64,000 nt of DNA from Flavobacterium tibetense (GCF_003293845.1 NZ_QLST01000012.1:23016-87015), one strand, 5' to 3'; numbered from the stretch's first letter, positions 11,048 to 19,371 are shown. The notes: generated by a model not told the origin, from the sequence alone. Numbers and translations: made by a program.

Positions 11048-11074
11048 TTGATACCTTATTTTGTATTAAATTTG
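11048..11074 (+). promoter_or_regulatory. promoter for tsaD
   Basis: TTG at 11048-11050, 16 bp, then TAAATTTG at 11067-11074, matching the Bacteroidota sigma-A consensus TTG/TAnnTTTG with slightly short spacing. Transcription would start near 11080, about 85 bp before the tsaD ATG. The -33 part overlaps the beginning of the divergent tamB frame. Confidence 0.6.
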
Positions 11075-11165
11075 CAGGAATTGTTAGTAATTCAAATAAC
11101 AAACAAAAATAATGATTTTTGTAAGATAATTACAATTATCAACCAATCAATTTTCGTGCCTTTTT

Positions 11166-12188
11166 ATGAATATACAAAATATTTACACTTTAGCTATAGA
11201 AAGTTCGTGTGATGATACATCAGCAGCGGTTTTATGCAACGATAAAGTTTTATCTAATGTGGTTGCTCGACAAACCATTCATGAAGAATATGGTGGCGTA
11301 GTTCCTGAATTAGCATCGCGAGCACACCAACAAAATATTGTTCCAGTGGTTGATGTAGCATTAAAAAAAGCTGGAATTACCAAAAACCAACTCAACTGTA
11401 TCGCTTTTACACAAGGTCCAGGATTAATGGGTTCACTTTTGGTTGGTGGTTCTTTTGCCAAGTCAATGAGCATGGCATTGGATATTCCATTAATTGCTGT
11501 AAATCACATGAAAGCACATATTTTGGCGCATTTTATTGATGAAGAAGGATTTGACAAACCCACATTCCCTTTTTTAGCGTTAACTATTTCTGGCGGACAT
11601 ACACAAATTGTGAAAGTAAATAGTTTTTTTGATTTAGAAATTATTGGAGAAACTACGGATGATGCTGTTGGTGAAGCATTTGACAAAAGTGCTAAAATTC
11701 TAGGTTTACCTTATCCTGGCGGACCTTTAGTAGATAAATTTGCACAAGAAGGTAATCCAAAAGCATTCCCGTTTACTAAACCAAAAGTGGACGGATTAAA
11801 CTTTAGTTTTAGCGGTTTGAAAACCCAAATTTTATATTTCATCCAAAAAAATGTAGCTGAAAATCCCAATTTCATTGAAGAAAATAAAGCGGATATCTGT
11901 GCTTCAATTCAACATACCATTATCAATATTTTAATGGATAAATTGAAATTGGCTGTTGCAGAAACAGGAATTAATCAAATTGCTATTGGTGGCGGTGTTT
12001 CAGCAAATTCAGGTATTCGAACGACTTTGAAAGAAGCAGAAAAAAAATACGGCTGGAAATCGTATATTCCAAAATTTGAATACACAACCGATAACGCTGC
12101 CATGATTGGAATTGTAGGTTATCATAATTTTTTGGAACAAAATTTTAGTGACGCAGATGTAGTTTCCAAAGCACGAATTGAATTTTAA
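11166..12188 (+). CDS. tsaD: tRNA N6-threonylcarbamoyladenosine transferase
   Basis: A 340-residue Kae1/TsaD protein that, with TsaB and TsaE, transfers threonylcarbamoyl to A37 of ANN-decoding tRNAs. It begins with the ASKHA-type AIESSCDDTSAAV, has the metal-binding HMKAHILAH near residues 113-121, the SGGHTQ loop, and GGGVSANSGIR and DNAAMIG near the C-terminus. Length is typical. TsaB and TsaE are not in this window. A promoter with TAAATTTG lies upstream. It is the first of a plus-strand run that continues through rsmE; a heptad repeat separates the two. Confidence 0.95.
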   Translation: MNIQNIYTLAIESSCDDTSAAVLCNDKVLSNVVARQTIHEEYGGVVPELASRAHQQNIVPVVDVALKKAGITKNQLNCIAFTQGPGLMGSLLVGGSFAKSMSMALDIPLIAVNHMKAHILAHFIDEEGFDKPTFPFLALTISGGHTQIVKVNSFFDLEIIGETTDDAVGEAFDKSAKILGLPYPGGPLVDKFAQEGNPKAFPFTKPKVDGLNFSFSGLKTQILYFIQKNVAENPNFIEENKADICASIQHTIINILMDKLKLAVAETGINQIAIGGGVSANSGIRTTLKEAEKKYGWKSYIPKFEYTTDNAAMIGIVGYHNFLEQNFSDADVVSKARIEF

Positions 12189-12207
12189 ATTACTGAAGTT
12201 TCTATTT

Positions 12208-12249
12208 TCTAACTTCTAACTTCTAACCTCTAATCTCTAACTTCTAAAA
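12208..12249 (+). repeat. six-unit heptanucleotide tandem repeat
   Basis: Six consecutive 7-bp units of the form TCTAACT (variants TCTAACC, TCTAATC, TCTAAAA) occupy the gap between the tsaD stop and the rsmE ATG, ending one base before the start codon. Confidence 0.85.
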
Positions 12250-12250
12250 A

Positions 12251-12961
12251 ATGCAACTATTCTATAATTCCAACATAAAATCGGATGACAAATCGTTCTT
12301 TTTCGATAAAGAAGAAAGTAAACATATAGTTAAAGTTTTACGTAAAAAGGAAAGTGATAAAATATTTTTAACCAATGGATTAGGTTATTTATTTGAATCT
12401 GAAATTATTTCTGCTTCCGAAAAAAAATGTGAAATTAGAATTGCTGATGTTCAATTTCATGAACCCACTTCTTATCACATTCACATTGCTGTTGCGCCAA
12501 CTAAAATGAATGACCGTTTGGAATGGTTTTTAGAAAAAGCAACTGAAATTGGTATTCACGAAATTACCCCTATCATCTGCGATAATTCGGAGCGAAAAGT
12601 GTATAAAATTGATAGAGCGGAAAAGATTGTTCAATCAGCAATGAAACAATCGTTGCAGATGTATCTTCCAAAAATTAACGAACCTATCTCCTATTCGCAA
12701 TTCGTAAAACAATCCATCGACGGACAAAAATTCATTGCGCATTGTGAAGAAACAGAACGAAAAGCTTTCCAAAATGAAATAAAACCCAATGAAAAAGTTA
12801 CTATTCTCATTGGACCAGAAGGCGATTTTTCCACTAAAGAAATTAAATTGGCTTTAGAAAATCAATTTATTCCTGTAACTTTGGGAAATACAAGATTGCG
12901 AACAGAAACGGCAGCATTAGTTGCTTGTCATACAATAGTTGTTAAAAATTCCAATAGTTAA
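12251..12961 (+). CDS. rsmE: 16S rRNA (uracil(1498)-N(3))-methyltransferase
   Basis: A 236-residue SPOUT methyltransferase that methylates U1498 of 16S rRNA with S-adenosylmethionine. An N-terminal PUA-like part (residues 1-70) is followed by the RsmE catalytic domain: KMNDRLEWFLEKATEIGI near 86-103, LIGPEGDFSTKEI near 183-195, and the knot segment TLGNTRLRTETAAL near 208-221. Start: the ATG directly after the heptad repeat. The short distance from tsaD suggests the repeat forms the leader of a shared or independent message. Confidence 0.95.
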   Translation: MQLFYNSNIKSDDKSFFFDKEESKHIVKVLRKKESDKIFLTNGLGYLFESEIISASEKKCEIRIADVQFHEPTSYHIHIAVAPTKMNDRLEWFLEKATEIGIHEITPIICDNSERKVYKIDRAEKIVQSAMKQSLQMYLPKINEPISYSQFVKQSIDGQKFIAHCEETERKAFQNEIKPNEKVTILIGPEGDFSTKEIKLALENQFIPVTLGNTRLRTETAALVACHTIVVKNSNS

Positions 12962-12976
12962 TATTCCAAAATCCAA

Positions 12977-13192
12977 ATGAAAGACTTTCTAAATGCATTA
13001 GTAGACATCGTTTTATTAGACAAAGTTGGGAATAAAACAGGATTAATATTAGTATTGGTTTTTCTTACTATTTTGTCAATTGTTTTTTTAGTTACAATAG
13101 AAGATTCTTATACTAAATTGTTCTTGTTTTTAGGTTGTATACTATTTGCATTTCAAGCAAGAAGTTCATATAATAAATCAAAAAATGAATAA
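12977..13192 (+). CDS. small two-helix membrane protein
   Basis: A 71-residue protein with two membrane segments (about residues 22-42 and 47-62) and a short charged tail. It begins 15 bp after rsmE and its last 8 bp overlap the next gene in the sequence ATGAATAA, so translation of the two is probably coupled. No family could be recognised. Location between rsmE and the DUF4159 gene suggests membership in that transcript only. Confidence 0.6.
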   Translation: MKDFLNALVDIVLLDKVGNKTGLILVLVFLTILSIVFLVTIEDSYTKLFLFLGCILFAFQARSSYNKSKNE

Positions 13193-13826
13193 ATTTTTAT
13201 TTCTCGGAATTTTACTCTTTTGGAATTTGGGATTTTCTCAAGAAGTTGCCGTTTTAAAATACAATGGCGGTGGCGATTGGTATGCTAATCCAACCTCATT
13301 ACCCAATTTGGTGAAATTTACTAACCAAAATATTCAAACAAAAATTAAACCTAAAATCGCTACGGTTGATGTGGGCAGCGCTGAAATTTTTTCGTATCCT
13401 TTTATTCACATGACCGGACATGGAAATGTCGTTTTTAGTTCCAATGATATTCAAAACTTAAGAAACTATCTCCTTTCAGGCGGATTTCTTCACATTGACG
13501 ATAATTATGGCATGGATGAGTTCGTGCGAAAAGAAATCAAAAAACTATTTCCAGATAAAGAATTACAAGTGATTCCAAACAATCATCCTATTTTTCAAAA
13601 ACCTTATAATTTTCCTAATGGATTACCAAAAATCCATGAACATGATAAAAAAGCTCCACAAGCTTTAGGTATTTTCATTGAAAATAGATTAGCACTGCTC
13701 TACACTTATGAATGCGATTTAGGTGATGGCTGGGAAGATATTGAAGTACATAATAATCCACCAGCAATTAGAGAGAAAGCACTGAAAATGGGTGCTAATA
13801 TTCTATTTTACGTTTTTCACAATTAA
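13185..13826 (+). CDS. DUF4159 domain-containing exported protein
   Basis: A 213-residue protein with signal peptide MNKFLFLGILLFWNLGFSQ. The start at 13185 is chosen because it begins with the signal peptide; the longer frame from 13146 lies inside the previous gene. The mature domain is the Bacteroidota DUF4159 fold (glutamine-amidotransferase-like): NGGGDWYANP near the start, then GHGNVVFSS, SGGFLHIDDNYGMDEFVRK and the terminal ALKMGANILFY. In related genomes it lies near MoxR/BatA-type genes; none are here. The biochemical role is unknown. Confidence 0.8.
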   Translation: MNKFLFLGILLFWNLGFSQEVAVLKYNGGGDWYANPTSLPNLVKFTNQNIQTKIKPKIATVDVGSAEIFSYPFIHMTGHGNVVFSSNDIQNLRNYLLSGGFLHIDDNYGMDEFVRKEIKKLFPDKELQVIPNNHPIFQKPYNFPNGLPKIHEHDKKAPQALGIFIENRLALLYTYECDLGDGWEDIEVHNNPPAIREKALKMGANILFYVFHN

Positions 13827-13853
13827 TTTGGTAGTTTTTTACTATTTTTGAAT

Positions 13854-14942
13854 ATGAATGCAAAAGAACTTTCAAACGGATTACTACGAACCATATTCAT
13901 TTTATTAGGCGTAAGTGCTTTATTTTATTTGCTTTACGCACTTTTTTCTTTGATAATTTATATTGTAATTGCCATTGTAATTGCTTTAATGGCAAATCCG
14001 ATTGTTAAATTCTTAAACCAACGATTAAAATTTAAAAATACAATTGCTGTAATTACAACTTTAATTCTATTCCTATTAATGATTGTTGGTTTTGTATTTT
14101 TATTTGTTCCGTTAATCTTAAAACAAGGAGATAATTTATCACTACTTGATATTAGTTCTTTGGAAGCCAATTATAATCGTTTGATGGAAAACTTAACTTT
14201 ATTTTTAAGTTCTTACAACATAGATTTACAGAGTATTTTAAATCCATCGCAATACACATCCTCGTTTAACTTTAATTTTGTTTCTAAAATTTTTAACAAC
14301 ATTGTTGGAATTCTGGGTAATTTAGGAATGGGATTATTCTCTGTCTTGTTTATTACTTTCTTTTTATTAAGTGAAAAACACAGCATCTTTAATGGTTTTA
14401 AATTCGTTTTACCTGATGATCAAGAAGCTAAAGTTTTGAATTCTATTCAAAAAATTAGGGATTTATTATCTAGATATTTCTTGGGATTGCTTCTACAACT
14501 CTTTATTATTTTAATATTGTATTTAGTTGTTTTCCTGATTTTTGGTGTTGAAAATTCGTTTATTATTGCATTACTTTGTGCTATTTTGAACATCATTCCT
14601 TACATTGGTCCGCTTTTAGGAATGCTTGTAGCTTCCGTTTTAATCATGTTAAGCGGAATGCAAATGGATTTTGTTACTGAAACACTTCCAAAAACTTTAT
14701 ATGTCTTAATTGGTTTAATAATTGTCCAACTAATTGATAACAATGTGAACCAACCTTTAATTTTTTCCAAAAGCACCAAATCACATCCGTTAGAAATTTT
14801 CTTAGTTATTCTAGCTGCTGGAATTTTATTGGGAATTACTGGAATGATTATCGCGGTTCCTGTTTATACCAGTTTAAAAGTCATTGGTAAAGAATTTTTA
14901 CCTGAAAACAAAATCATAAAAGCTTTAACGAAAAAAATGTAA
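13854..14942 (+). CDS. AI-2E/PerM family transporter
   Basis: A 362-residue integral membrane protein of the AI-2E (PerM) exporter family, with seven to eight hydrophobic segments and the family signature ILNIIPYIGPLLG in the second half. A soluble periplasmic-type stretch lies at about residues 85-150. Members are proposed to export autoinducer-2 or to exchange ions; the substrate here is unknown. The ATG at 13854 is preferred over an in-frame TTG two codons upstream. A TATTTTTG box directly precedes the ATG (13843-13850), hinting at a very short leader, but no matching TTG is at the right distance. A paralogue is at 37520. Confidence 0.82.
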   Translation: MNAKELSNGLLRTIFILLGVSALFYLLYALFSLIIYIVIAIVIALMANPIVKFLNQRLKFKNTIAVITTLILFLLMIVGFVFLFVPLILKQGDNLSLLDISSLEANYNRLMENLTLFLSSYNIDLQSILNPSQYTSSFNFNFVSKIFNNIVGILGNLGMGLFSVLFITFFLLSEKHSIFNGFKFVLPDDQEAKVLNSIQKIRDLLSRYFLGLLLQLFIILILYLVVFLIFGVENSFIIALLCAILNIIPYIGPLLGMLVASVLIMLSGMQMDFVTETLPKTLYVLIGLIIVQLIDNNVNQPLIFSKSTKSHPLEIFLVILAAGILLGITGMIIAVPVYTSLKVIGKEFLPENKIIKALTKKM

Positions 14943-14943
14943 C

Positions 14944-16134
14944 GTGGATTTTTCTAAAATTTTACAACCAGAAATTCAGCAATTTATTTCTGAAAATGGT
15001 TCGGTTAACATCAACCAATTGGCATTAAAGAAAAATCCGTTTCCTGAAATTCCTTATAGCGTACTTCTTAACCAAATTGCTGCCAAACAAAAAGCAAAAG
15101 ATAAATTACCTACTTGGTATCATGCCAATAACATCATTTATCCAGAGAAAATATCCATTGAACAAACTTCTTCTGAAATTACGGCTAAATACAAAGCTTC
15201 TTTGCTTAGCGGAACATCTGTAATTGATTTAACTGGAGGTTTTGGAGTTGATGATTATTATTTTTCAAAAGTGGTAGAAAAAGTAATTCACTCTGAAATC
15301 AATGCAGAACTTTCTGAAATTGTTAAACACAATTGCAAACAGTTGCAAGTTGATAACATGGAATGTTTTGCTGGTGATAGTGCTGTTCTATTGAAAGATT
15401 TAAACCAAAAATTCGACACCATTTACATTGATCCATCCAGAAGAAATGATACAAAAGGTAAAGTGTTCCTACTAGCTGATTGTTTACCAAATGTGGTAGA
15501 TTTACAAGATTTTTATTTTACTTATTCCAATAAAATTCTAGTAAAAACCGCTCCAATTCTAGATATTCAAGCAGGTTTAAACGAACTAAAAAACGTAAAA
15601 AAAATTCACATAGTTGCCGTTGAAAATGAAGTCAAAGAATTGCTTTGGGAAATAGAGAAAAATTGGAATTCAATTCCAGTTATAACCACTATAAATTTTG
15701 AAAAAAATAGAGTTTTTCAGAATGAGATTGCATTGAAAAGTAATGAAACTGCGACTTATAGTTTACCAAAAAAATATTTGTATGAACCTAATGCAGCTCT
15801 AATGAAATCAGGATGTTTTGAAGCTATATCATCCATTTTTTCTGTTGACAAATTACACCAACATTCCCATTTATACACTAGTGATTTATTACAACCATTT
15901 TCAGGAAGAAATTTTGAAATTATTACAGCAATTCCGTATCAAAAAAACGAAATCAAAACACATTTATTGAACAAAAAAATGAATGTTACCACAAGAAATT
16001 TCCCTTTAAAAGTAGATGAAATAAAGAAAAAACATAAAATTAGTGATGGTGGTACAATCTTTGCTTTTTTTACAACCAATCTAAACAATGAAAAAATAGT
16101 ATTACTTTGCGAAAAAATTGAAAACCATGAATAA
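14944..16134 (+). CDS. class I SAM-dependent methyltransferase with THUMP-like domain (PG1098 type)
   Basis: A 396-residue protein starting with GTG one base after the permease stop. Residues about 90-240 form a Rossmann methyltransferase: DLTGGFGVDDYYF is the SAM-binding loop, HSEINAEL the acidic strand end, and YIDPSRR takes the place of the usual DPPY-type catalytic motif. The C-terminal third corresponds to the PG1098 ferredoxin-like and THUMP-like domains found in Bacteroidota orthologues. An RNA or nucleic-acid substrate is likely from the domains but not proven. Its stop overlaps the next gene (ATGAATAA). Confidence 0.82.
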   Translation: MDFSKILQPEIQQFISENGSVNINQLALKKNPFPEIPYSVLLNQIAAKQKAKDKLPTWYHANNIIYPEKISIEQTSSEITAKYKASLLSGTSVIDLTGGFGVDDYYFSKVVEKVIHSEINAELSEIVKHNCKQLQVDNMECFAGDSAVLLKDLNQKFDTIYIDPSRRNDTKGKVFLLADCLPNVVDLQDFYFTYSNKILVKTAPILDIQAGLNELKNVKKIHIVAVENEVKELLWEIEKNWNSIPVITTINFEKNRVFQNEIALKSNETATYSLPKKYLYEPNAALMKSGCFEAISSIFSVDKLHQHSHLYTSDLLQPFSGRNFEIITAIPYQKNEIKTHLLNKKMNVTTRNFPLKVDEIKKKHKISDGGTIFAFFTTNLNNEKIVLLCEKIENHE

Positions 16135-16687
16135 AATTATCTTACTACTGCTCTTCCCTATATTTTTACATGCTCAAAATAAAGATTGTATTTTCGAAAT
16201 CGATCAAAAAACCGATTCTACTTCAACCAAATTAATGCAATCGAAACTGATTCATGAACGAGTTTTAGGTACAAACTCCGATTATTTATTCTTTAGTTTA
16301 CTGAATTCCAATGGAGTACCAATGTTACAAGTGCAACAAGTACAAAACAGCAAAGATTTTATTCCAACAACCTGTTTGAACCAAAAATCAAAAGTAGTGT
16401 TACAACTTGCCAATGGAAAAATAGTGAATTTGATAAGTTATAACGAAGATGTTTGTAGCCAACTATCATCAAAAGACGGCATCAATACACGAATTTTAAA
16501 CGGTTTTTTCTTATTTACTAAAGAAAATTACGAAGAACTAAAGAAGAGTCCAGTTTCTTTAATGCGAATTCAGTACACCGCAGACAACAAAAGTTACGTT
16601 CTAAAAAAGCTGCTTTTTTCAGAAACCTTAATGGAAACTTCTAATCCTGAGACATTTTTCATGGATTATTTGCATTGCGTAGAATAA
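16127..16687 (+). CDS. hypothetical exported protein
   Basis: A 186-residue protein with signal peptide MNKIILLLLFPIFLHAQ. Start at the ATG 16127, which overlaps the end of the methyltransferase gene by 8 bp; an in-frame TTG nine bases upstream is less likely because it would precede the signal peptide. The mature part contains four cysteines, possibly two disulphides, and mixed alpha-beta patterning. No domain was recognised. It is the last gene of the tsaD-led run and is followed by a terminator. Confidence 0.65.
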   Translation: MNKIILLLLFPIFLHAQNKDCIFEIDQKTDSTSTKLMQSKLIHERVLGTNSDYLFFSLLNSNGVPMLQVQQVQNSKDFIPTTCLNQKSKVVLQLANGKIVNLISYNEDVCSQLSSKDGINTRILNGFFLFTKENYEELKKSPVSLMRIQYTADNKSYVLKKLLFSETLMETSNPETFFMDYLHCVE

Positions 16688-16708
16688 TATAAGAAGTTTA
16701 TACAAACA

Positions 16709-16736
16709 AAAAAGCCTTGCAAATGCAAGGCTTTTT
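16709..16736. terminator. bidirectional intrinsic terminator
   Basis: Stem AAAGCCTTGC/GCAAGGCTTT around an AAAT loop, with an A-run on the left and a T-run on the right. It can stop the plus-strand operon ending at 16687 and the minus-strand tRNA transcript. Confidence 0.85.
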
Positions 16737-16737
16737 G

Positions 16738-16811
16738 TGATCGCGCCAGGATTCGAACCTGGGACCTACTCATTAGAAGTGAGTTGCTCTATCCAGCTGA
16801 GCTACGCAACC
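16738..16811 (-). tRNA. tRNA-Arg (anticodon TCT)
   Basis: A full cloverleaf on the minus strand: acceptor GGTTGCG pairs with CGCGATC (two G-U pairs), D-arm with AGCTCAG, anticodon stem ACTCA/TGAGT with loop CTTCTAA giving anticodon TCT, and T-loop GGTTCGAATCC. The CCA end is not encoded. It decodes AGA, a frequent Arg codon in this AT-rich genome. Confidence 0.95.
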
Positions 16812-16825
16812 TAAAAACATTTTCG

Positions 16826-16900
16826 TCGGGGTGGCAGGATTCGAACCTGCGACCTCCTGCTCCCAAAGCAGGCGCGATAACCGGGCTACGCTACACCCCG
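16826..16900 (-). tRNA. tRNA-Pro (anticodon TGG)
   Basis: Cloverleaf on the minus strand with acceptor CGGGGTG/CACCCCG, anticodon stem CCTGC/GCAGG around TTTGGGA (anticodon TGG), and T-loop GGTTCGAATCC. The CCA end is not encoded. It lies 14 bp upstream (in transcription order) of tRNA-Arg and is part of a three-tRNA transcript. Confidence 0.95.
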
Positions 16901-16920
16901 AAAACAATTGCAATTCGTTA

Positions 16921-16972
16921 ATACGACTCCCTACAATCGGGACGCAATAACTAGGCTATGGTAAACCCTAAA
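16921..16972 (-). pseudogene. degenerate tRNA-Pro relic
   Basis: On the minus strand this stretch follows the 5' half of the adjacent tRNA-Pro: roughly 22 of 29 positions of the acceptor and D-arm region agree (TAGCC, GTTAT and GCG blocks), and a shortened anticodon arm TCCC/GGGA follows. The T-arm and 3' acceptor strand are missing. It lies between the functional Pro and Ser tRNAs and cannot fold as a tRNA. Confidence 0.75.
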
Positions 16973-16982
16973 GCAAAAAAAG

Positions 16983-17066
16983 CGGAGAGACAGGGACTCG
17001 AACCCTGGCGACGGTTACCCGTCGACAGATTAGCAATCTGCTCCGTTACCACTCCGGCACCTCTCC
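16983..17066 (-). tRNA. tRNA-Ser (anticodon GCT)
   Basis: An 84-nt class II tRNA on the minus strand: acceptor GGAGAGG/TCTCTCC, anticodon stem GCAGA/TCTGT around TTGCTAA (anticodon GCT), long variable arm CGACGGGTAACCGTCG, T-loop GGTTCGAGTCC. First gene of the Ser-Pro-Arg tRNA transcript. Confidence 0.95.
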
Positions 17067-17102
17067 AATAATCTTTACAAGAACTTATCTTTTTTGCGGT
17101 TG

Positions 17103-17133
17103 CAAATCTAAGATTTCCTATTGGATTTTACAA
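17103..17133 (-). promoter_or_regulatory. promoter of the tRNA cluster
   Basis: On the minus strand TTG (17131-17133), 20 bp, then TAGATTTG (17103-17110), a full match to TTG/TAnnTTTG. Transcription would begin near 17097, about 30 nt before tRNA-Ser. Confidence 0.75.
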
Positions 17134-17331
17134 CCTTTTTTAGTGTTTTTTTTATCATTTTTAATTTTCGATTTGGAATCAATTAAATTTCAACACTATA
17201 CAAGAAAAAAATATTTAAATAAAATCTTGCTTTATGTGTCATTCCATTTAGAAATAGGGATATTTTAAAAAATAATAGGGTACTATAAATAAAAATAGTA
17301 AATTCGCAATTCAAACAAAATAAACACAATC

Positions 17332-18510
17332 ATGAGTAAAAAAGTTGTAATAGTTTCTGCTGTTAGAACTCCTATTGGAAGTTTCATGGGAGCTTTATCT
17401 TCTGTTCCTGCTACTAAATTAGGAGCTGCAGCAATTAAAGGAGCTTTAAATAAAATTAATCTTGACCCAAATTTAGTTGACGAAGTTTTAATGGGTAATG
17501 TAGTTCAAGCTGGAAATGGTCAAGCACCAGCTCGTCAAGCAGCTTTATATGCTGGGTTACCAAATAGTGTTCCATGTACTACAATTAATAAAGTTTGTGC
17601 TAGTGGAATGAAAGCAGTAATGCAAGGTGCTCAAGCTATTATGTCTGGCGATGCGGAAGTTGTTGTTGCTGGTGGTATGGAAAACATGAGTTTAATTCCT
17701 CATTACGTTCACATGAGAAATGGTGTAAAATTTGGACCAACATCTTTAGTTGACGGAATGCAAAAAGACGGATTAGTTGACGCCTATGATAACAACGCAA
17801 TGGGTGTTGCTGCAGATTTCTGTGCTTCAGAGCATAACATTTCAAGAGAAGAGCAAGATAATTTTGCAATTCAATCTTACCAACGTTCAGCTGCAGCTTG
17901 GGAAGCGGGTAAATTTGATACAGAAATTGTACCAGTTGAAGTACCACAAAGAAAAGGTGACCCAATTGTAGTTACTAAAGACGAAGAATATACAAACGTA
18001 AAATTAGATAAAATTCCAACATTAGCTGCTGTTTTCACTAAAGAAGGAACGGTTACTGCTGCTAATGCTTCAACAATTAATGATGGTGCTGCTGCATTAA
18101 TTTTAATGAGTGAAGAAAAAGCAAATGCTTTAGGATTAAAACCTCTAGCTTACATTAAGTCATATGCTGATGCGGCTCAAGAACCAAAATGGTTTACAAC
18201 AGCTCCAGCGAAAGCACTTCCAAAGGCATTAGATAAAGCGGGCTTAAAAACTTCTGATATTGAATTCTTTGAATTTAATGAAGCATTTTCAGTTGTTGGT
18301 TTAGCAAATGCAAAAATTTTGGGTTTACCAAACGACAAAGTAAATGTGAATGGTGGGGCTGTTTCTTTAGGTCATCCACTAGGTTGTTCTGGTGCTAGAA
18401 TTATTGTAACTTTAATCAATGTTTTAGAACAAAACAATGCTAAATTAGGTGCTGCTGCTATTTGTAATGGTGGCGGTGGAGCTTCTGCAATTGTTATTGA
18501 AAGAGCATAA
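17332..18510 (+). CDS. acetyl-CoA C-acetyltransferase (thiolase)
   Basis: A 392-residue biosynthetic-type thiolase that condenses or cleaves acetoacetyl-CoA. The acyl-enzyme cysteine is Cys89 in NKVCASGMK; the catalytic His lies in GGAVSLGHPLGCSGAR and the second Cys in AICNGGGGASA near the C-terminus. Length and motif spacing are those of AtoB/PhaA thiolases. Substrate chain length cannot be fixed from sequence. It is a single gene closed by a strong hairpin terminator; a near-consensus TAAATTCG box lies at 17299-17306 (one mismatch). Confidence 0.93.
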   Translation: MSKKVVIVSAVRTPIGSFMGALSSVPATKLGAAAIKGALNKINLDPNLVDEVLMGNVVQAGNGQAPARQAALYAGLPNSVPCTTINKVCASGMKAVMQGAQAIMSGDAEVVVAGGMENMSLIPHYVHMRNGVKFGPTSLVDGMQKDGLVDAYDNNAMGVAADFCASEHNISREEQDNFAIQSYQRSAAAWEAGKFDTEIVPVEVPQRKGDPIVVTKDEEYTNVKLDKIPTLAAVFTKEGTVTAANASTINDGAAALILMSEEKANALGLKPLAYIKSYADAAQEPKWFTTAPAKALPKALDKAGLKTSDIEFFEFNEAFSVVGLANAKILGLPNDKVNVNGGAVSLGHPLGCSGARIIVTLINVLEQNNAKLGAAAICNGGGGASAIVIERA

Positions 18511-18521
18511 AATTATCATAT

Positions 18522-18560
18522 ATGAGTTGGTATGTGTTTTCATGTTCCAACTCATTTTTA
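18522..18560 (+). terminator. intrinsic terminator after the thiolase gene
   Basis: A 9-bp perfect stem ATGAGTTGG/CCAACTCAT with an inner ATG/CAT pairing in the loop, followed by TTTTTA, 11 bp after the stop codon. Confidence 0.85.
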
Positions 18561-18577
18561 ATTCATACTTTTTATAA

Positions 18578-19339
18578 ATGTTTGGAATTTGTAATCTAGC
18601 CATTGTACCTGTAAGAGCTGAAGCTAGTGATAGAAGCGAGCAAGTTTCGCAATTATTATTTGGTGAGCACTTTAAAATTTTGGAAATTCAACCCAAATGG
18701 GTGCAAATTGAAATTGCTTTTGATAGCTATATCGGTTGGATAGATAGAAAACAATACCAAACAATTACTGAAGAACAATACAATTACCTTAATTCTTCAA
18801 CTAATGTTTTAAGTGCGGATTTAATAGAATATATTTCTAATACAAATAGCAATTTAATTCCAATTCCACTTGGTTCTTCTTTAGCTTTCTTAGAAAACGA
18901 AGAAATAAATGTAGAAAAATTCAGCTATGAAGGTATGAAGATTTGTGGTGTGAAAGAAAAATCTGCATTAGTTAAAACAGCTTTTATGTATATGAACGCT
19001 CCTTATCTTTGGGGTGGAAAATCTCCTTTTGGTATTGATTGTTCAGGTTTTACGCAGATGGTCTATAAATTAAATGGCTTTCACCTTTTTAGAGATGCTT
19101 CCCAACAAGCCAATCAAGGCGAACCTTTAAGTTTTATTGAAGAAAGCGAACCTGGAGATTTAGCTTTTTTTGATAATGACGAAGGAAAAATTATCCACGT
19201 TGGCATTCTCATGGAAAACAATTATATCATTCACGCTTCGGGTAAAGTAAGAATTGATAGATTAGATCATTTAGGAGTTTACAATGCAGAATTAAATAGA
19301 CATACGCACAAATTAAGAGTAATTAAAAAAATAGTATAA
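18578..19339 (+). CDS. C40 family peptidase (NlpC/P60) with SH3-like domains
   Basis: A 253-residue protein with two bacterial SH3-like segments in residues 1-110 and an NlpC/P60 cysteine peptidase domain in about 120-250. The catalytic Cys is in GIDCSGFTQ near residue 159, the His in IIHVGILM near 209, and a third polar residue follows near HASG. NlpC/P60 enzymes cut gamma-D-glutamyl-diaminopimelate bonds of peptidoglycan peptides. No signal peptide is visible, so it may act on imported muropeptides in the cytoplasm (inference). It shares a bidirectional terminator with the convergent TPR gene. Confidence 0.85.
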   Translation: MFGICNLAIVPVRAEASDRSEQVSQLLFGEHFKILEIQPKWVQIEIAFDSYIGWIDRKQYQTITEEQYNYLNSSTNVLSADLIEYISNTNSNLIPIPLGSSLAFLENEEINVEKFSYEGMKICGVKEKSALVKTAFMYMNAPYLWGGKSPFGIDCSGFTQMVYKLNGFHLFRDASQQANQGEPLSFIEESEPGDLAFFDNDEGKIIHVGILMENNYIIHASGKVRIDRLDHLGVYNAELNRHTHKLRVIKKIV

Positions 19340-19371
19340 AAAAAGTCCCGATTTTTATCGGGACTTTTTTT
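19338..19371. terminator. bidirectional terminator between convergent genes
   Basis: Stem AAAAGTCCCGAT/ATCGGGACTTTT with TTTT loop, A-run on the left and T-run on the right, between the NlpC/P60 gene and the minus-strand TPR gene. Confidence 0.9.
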
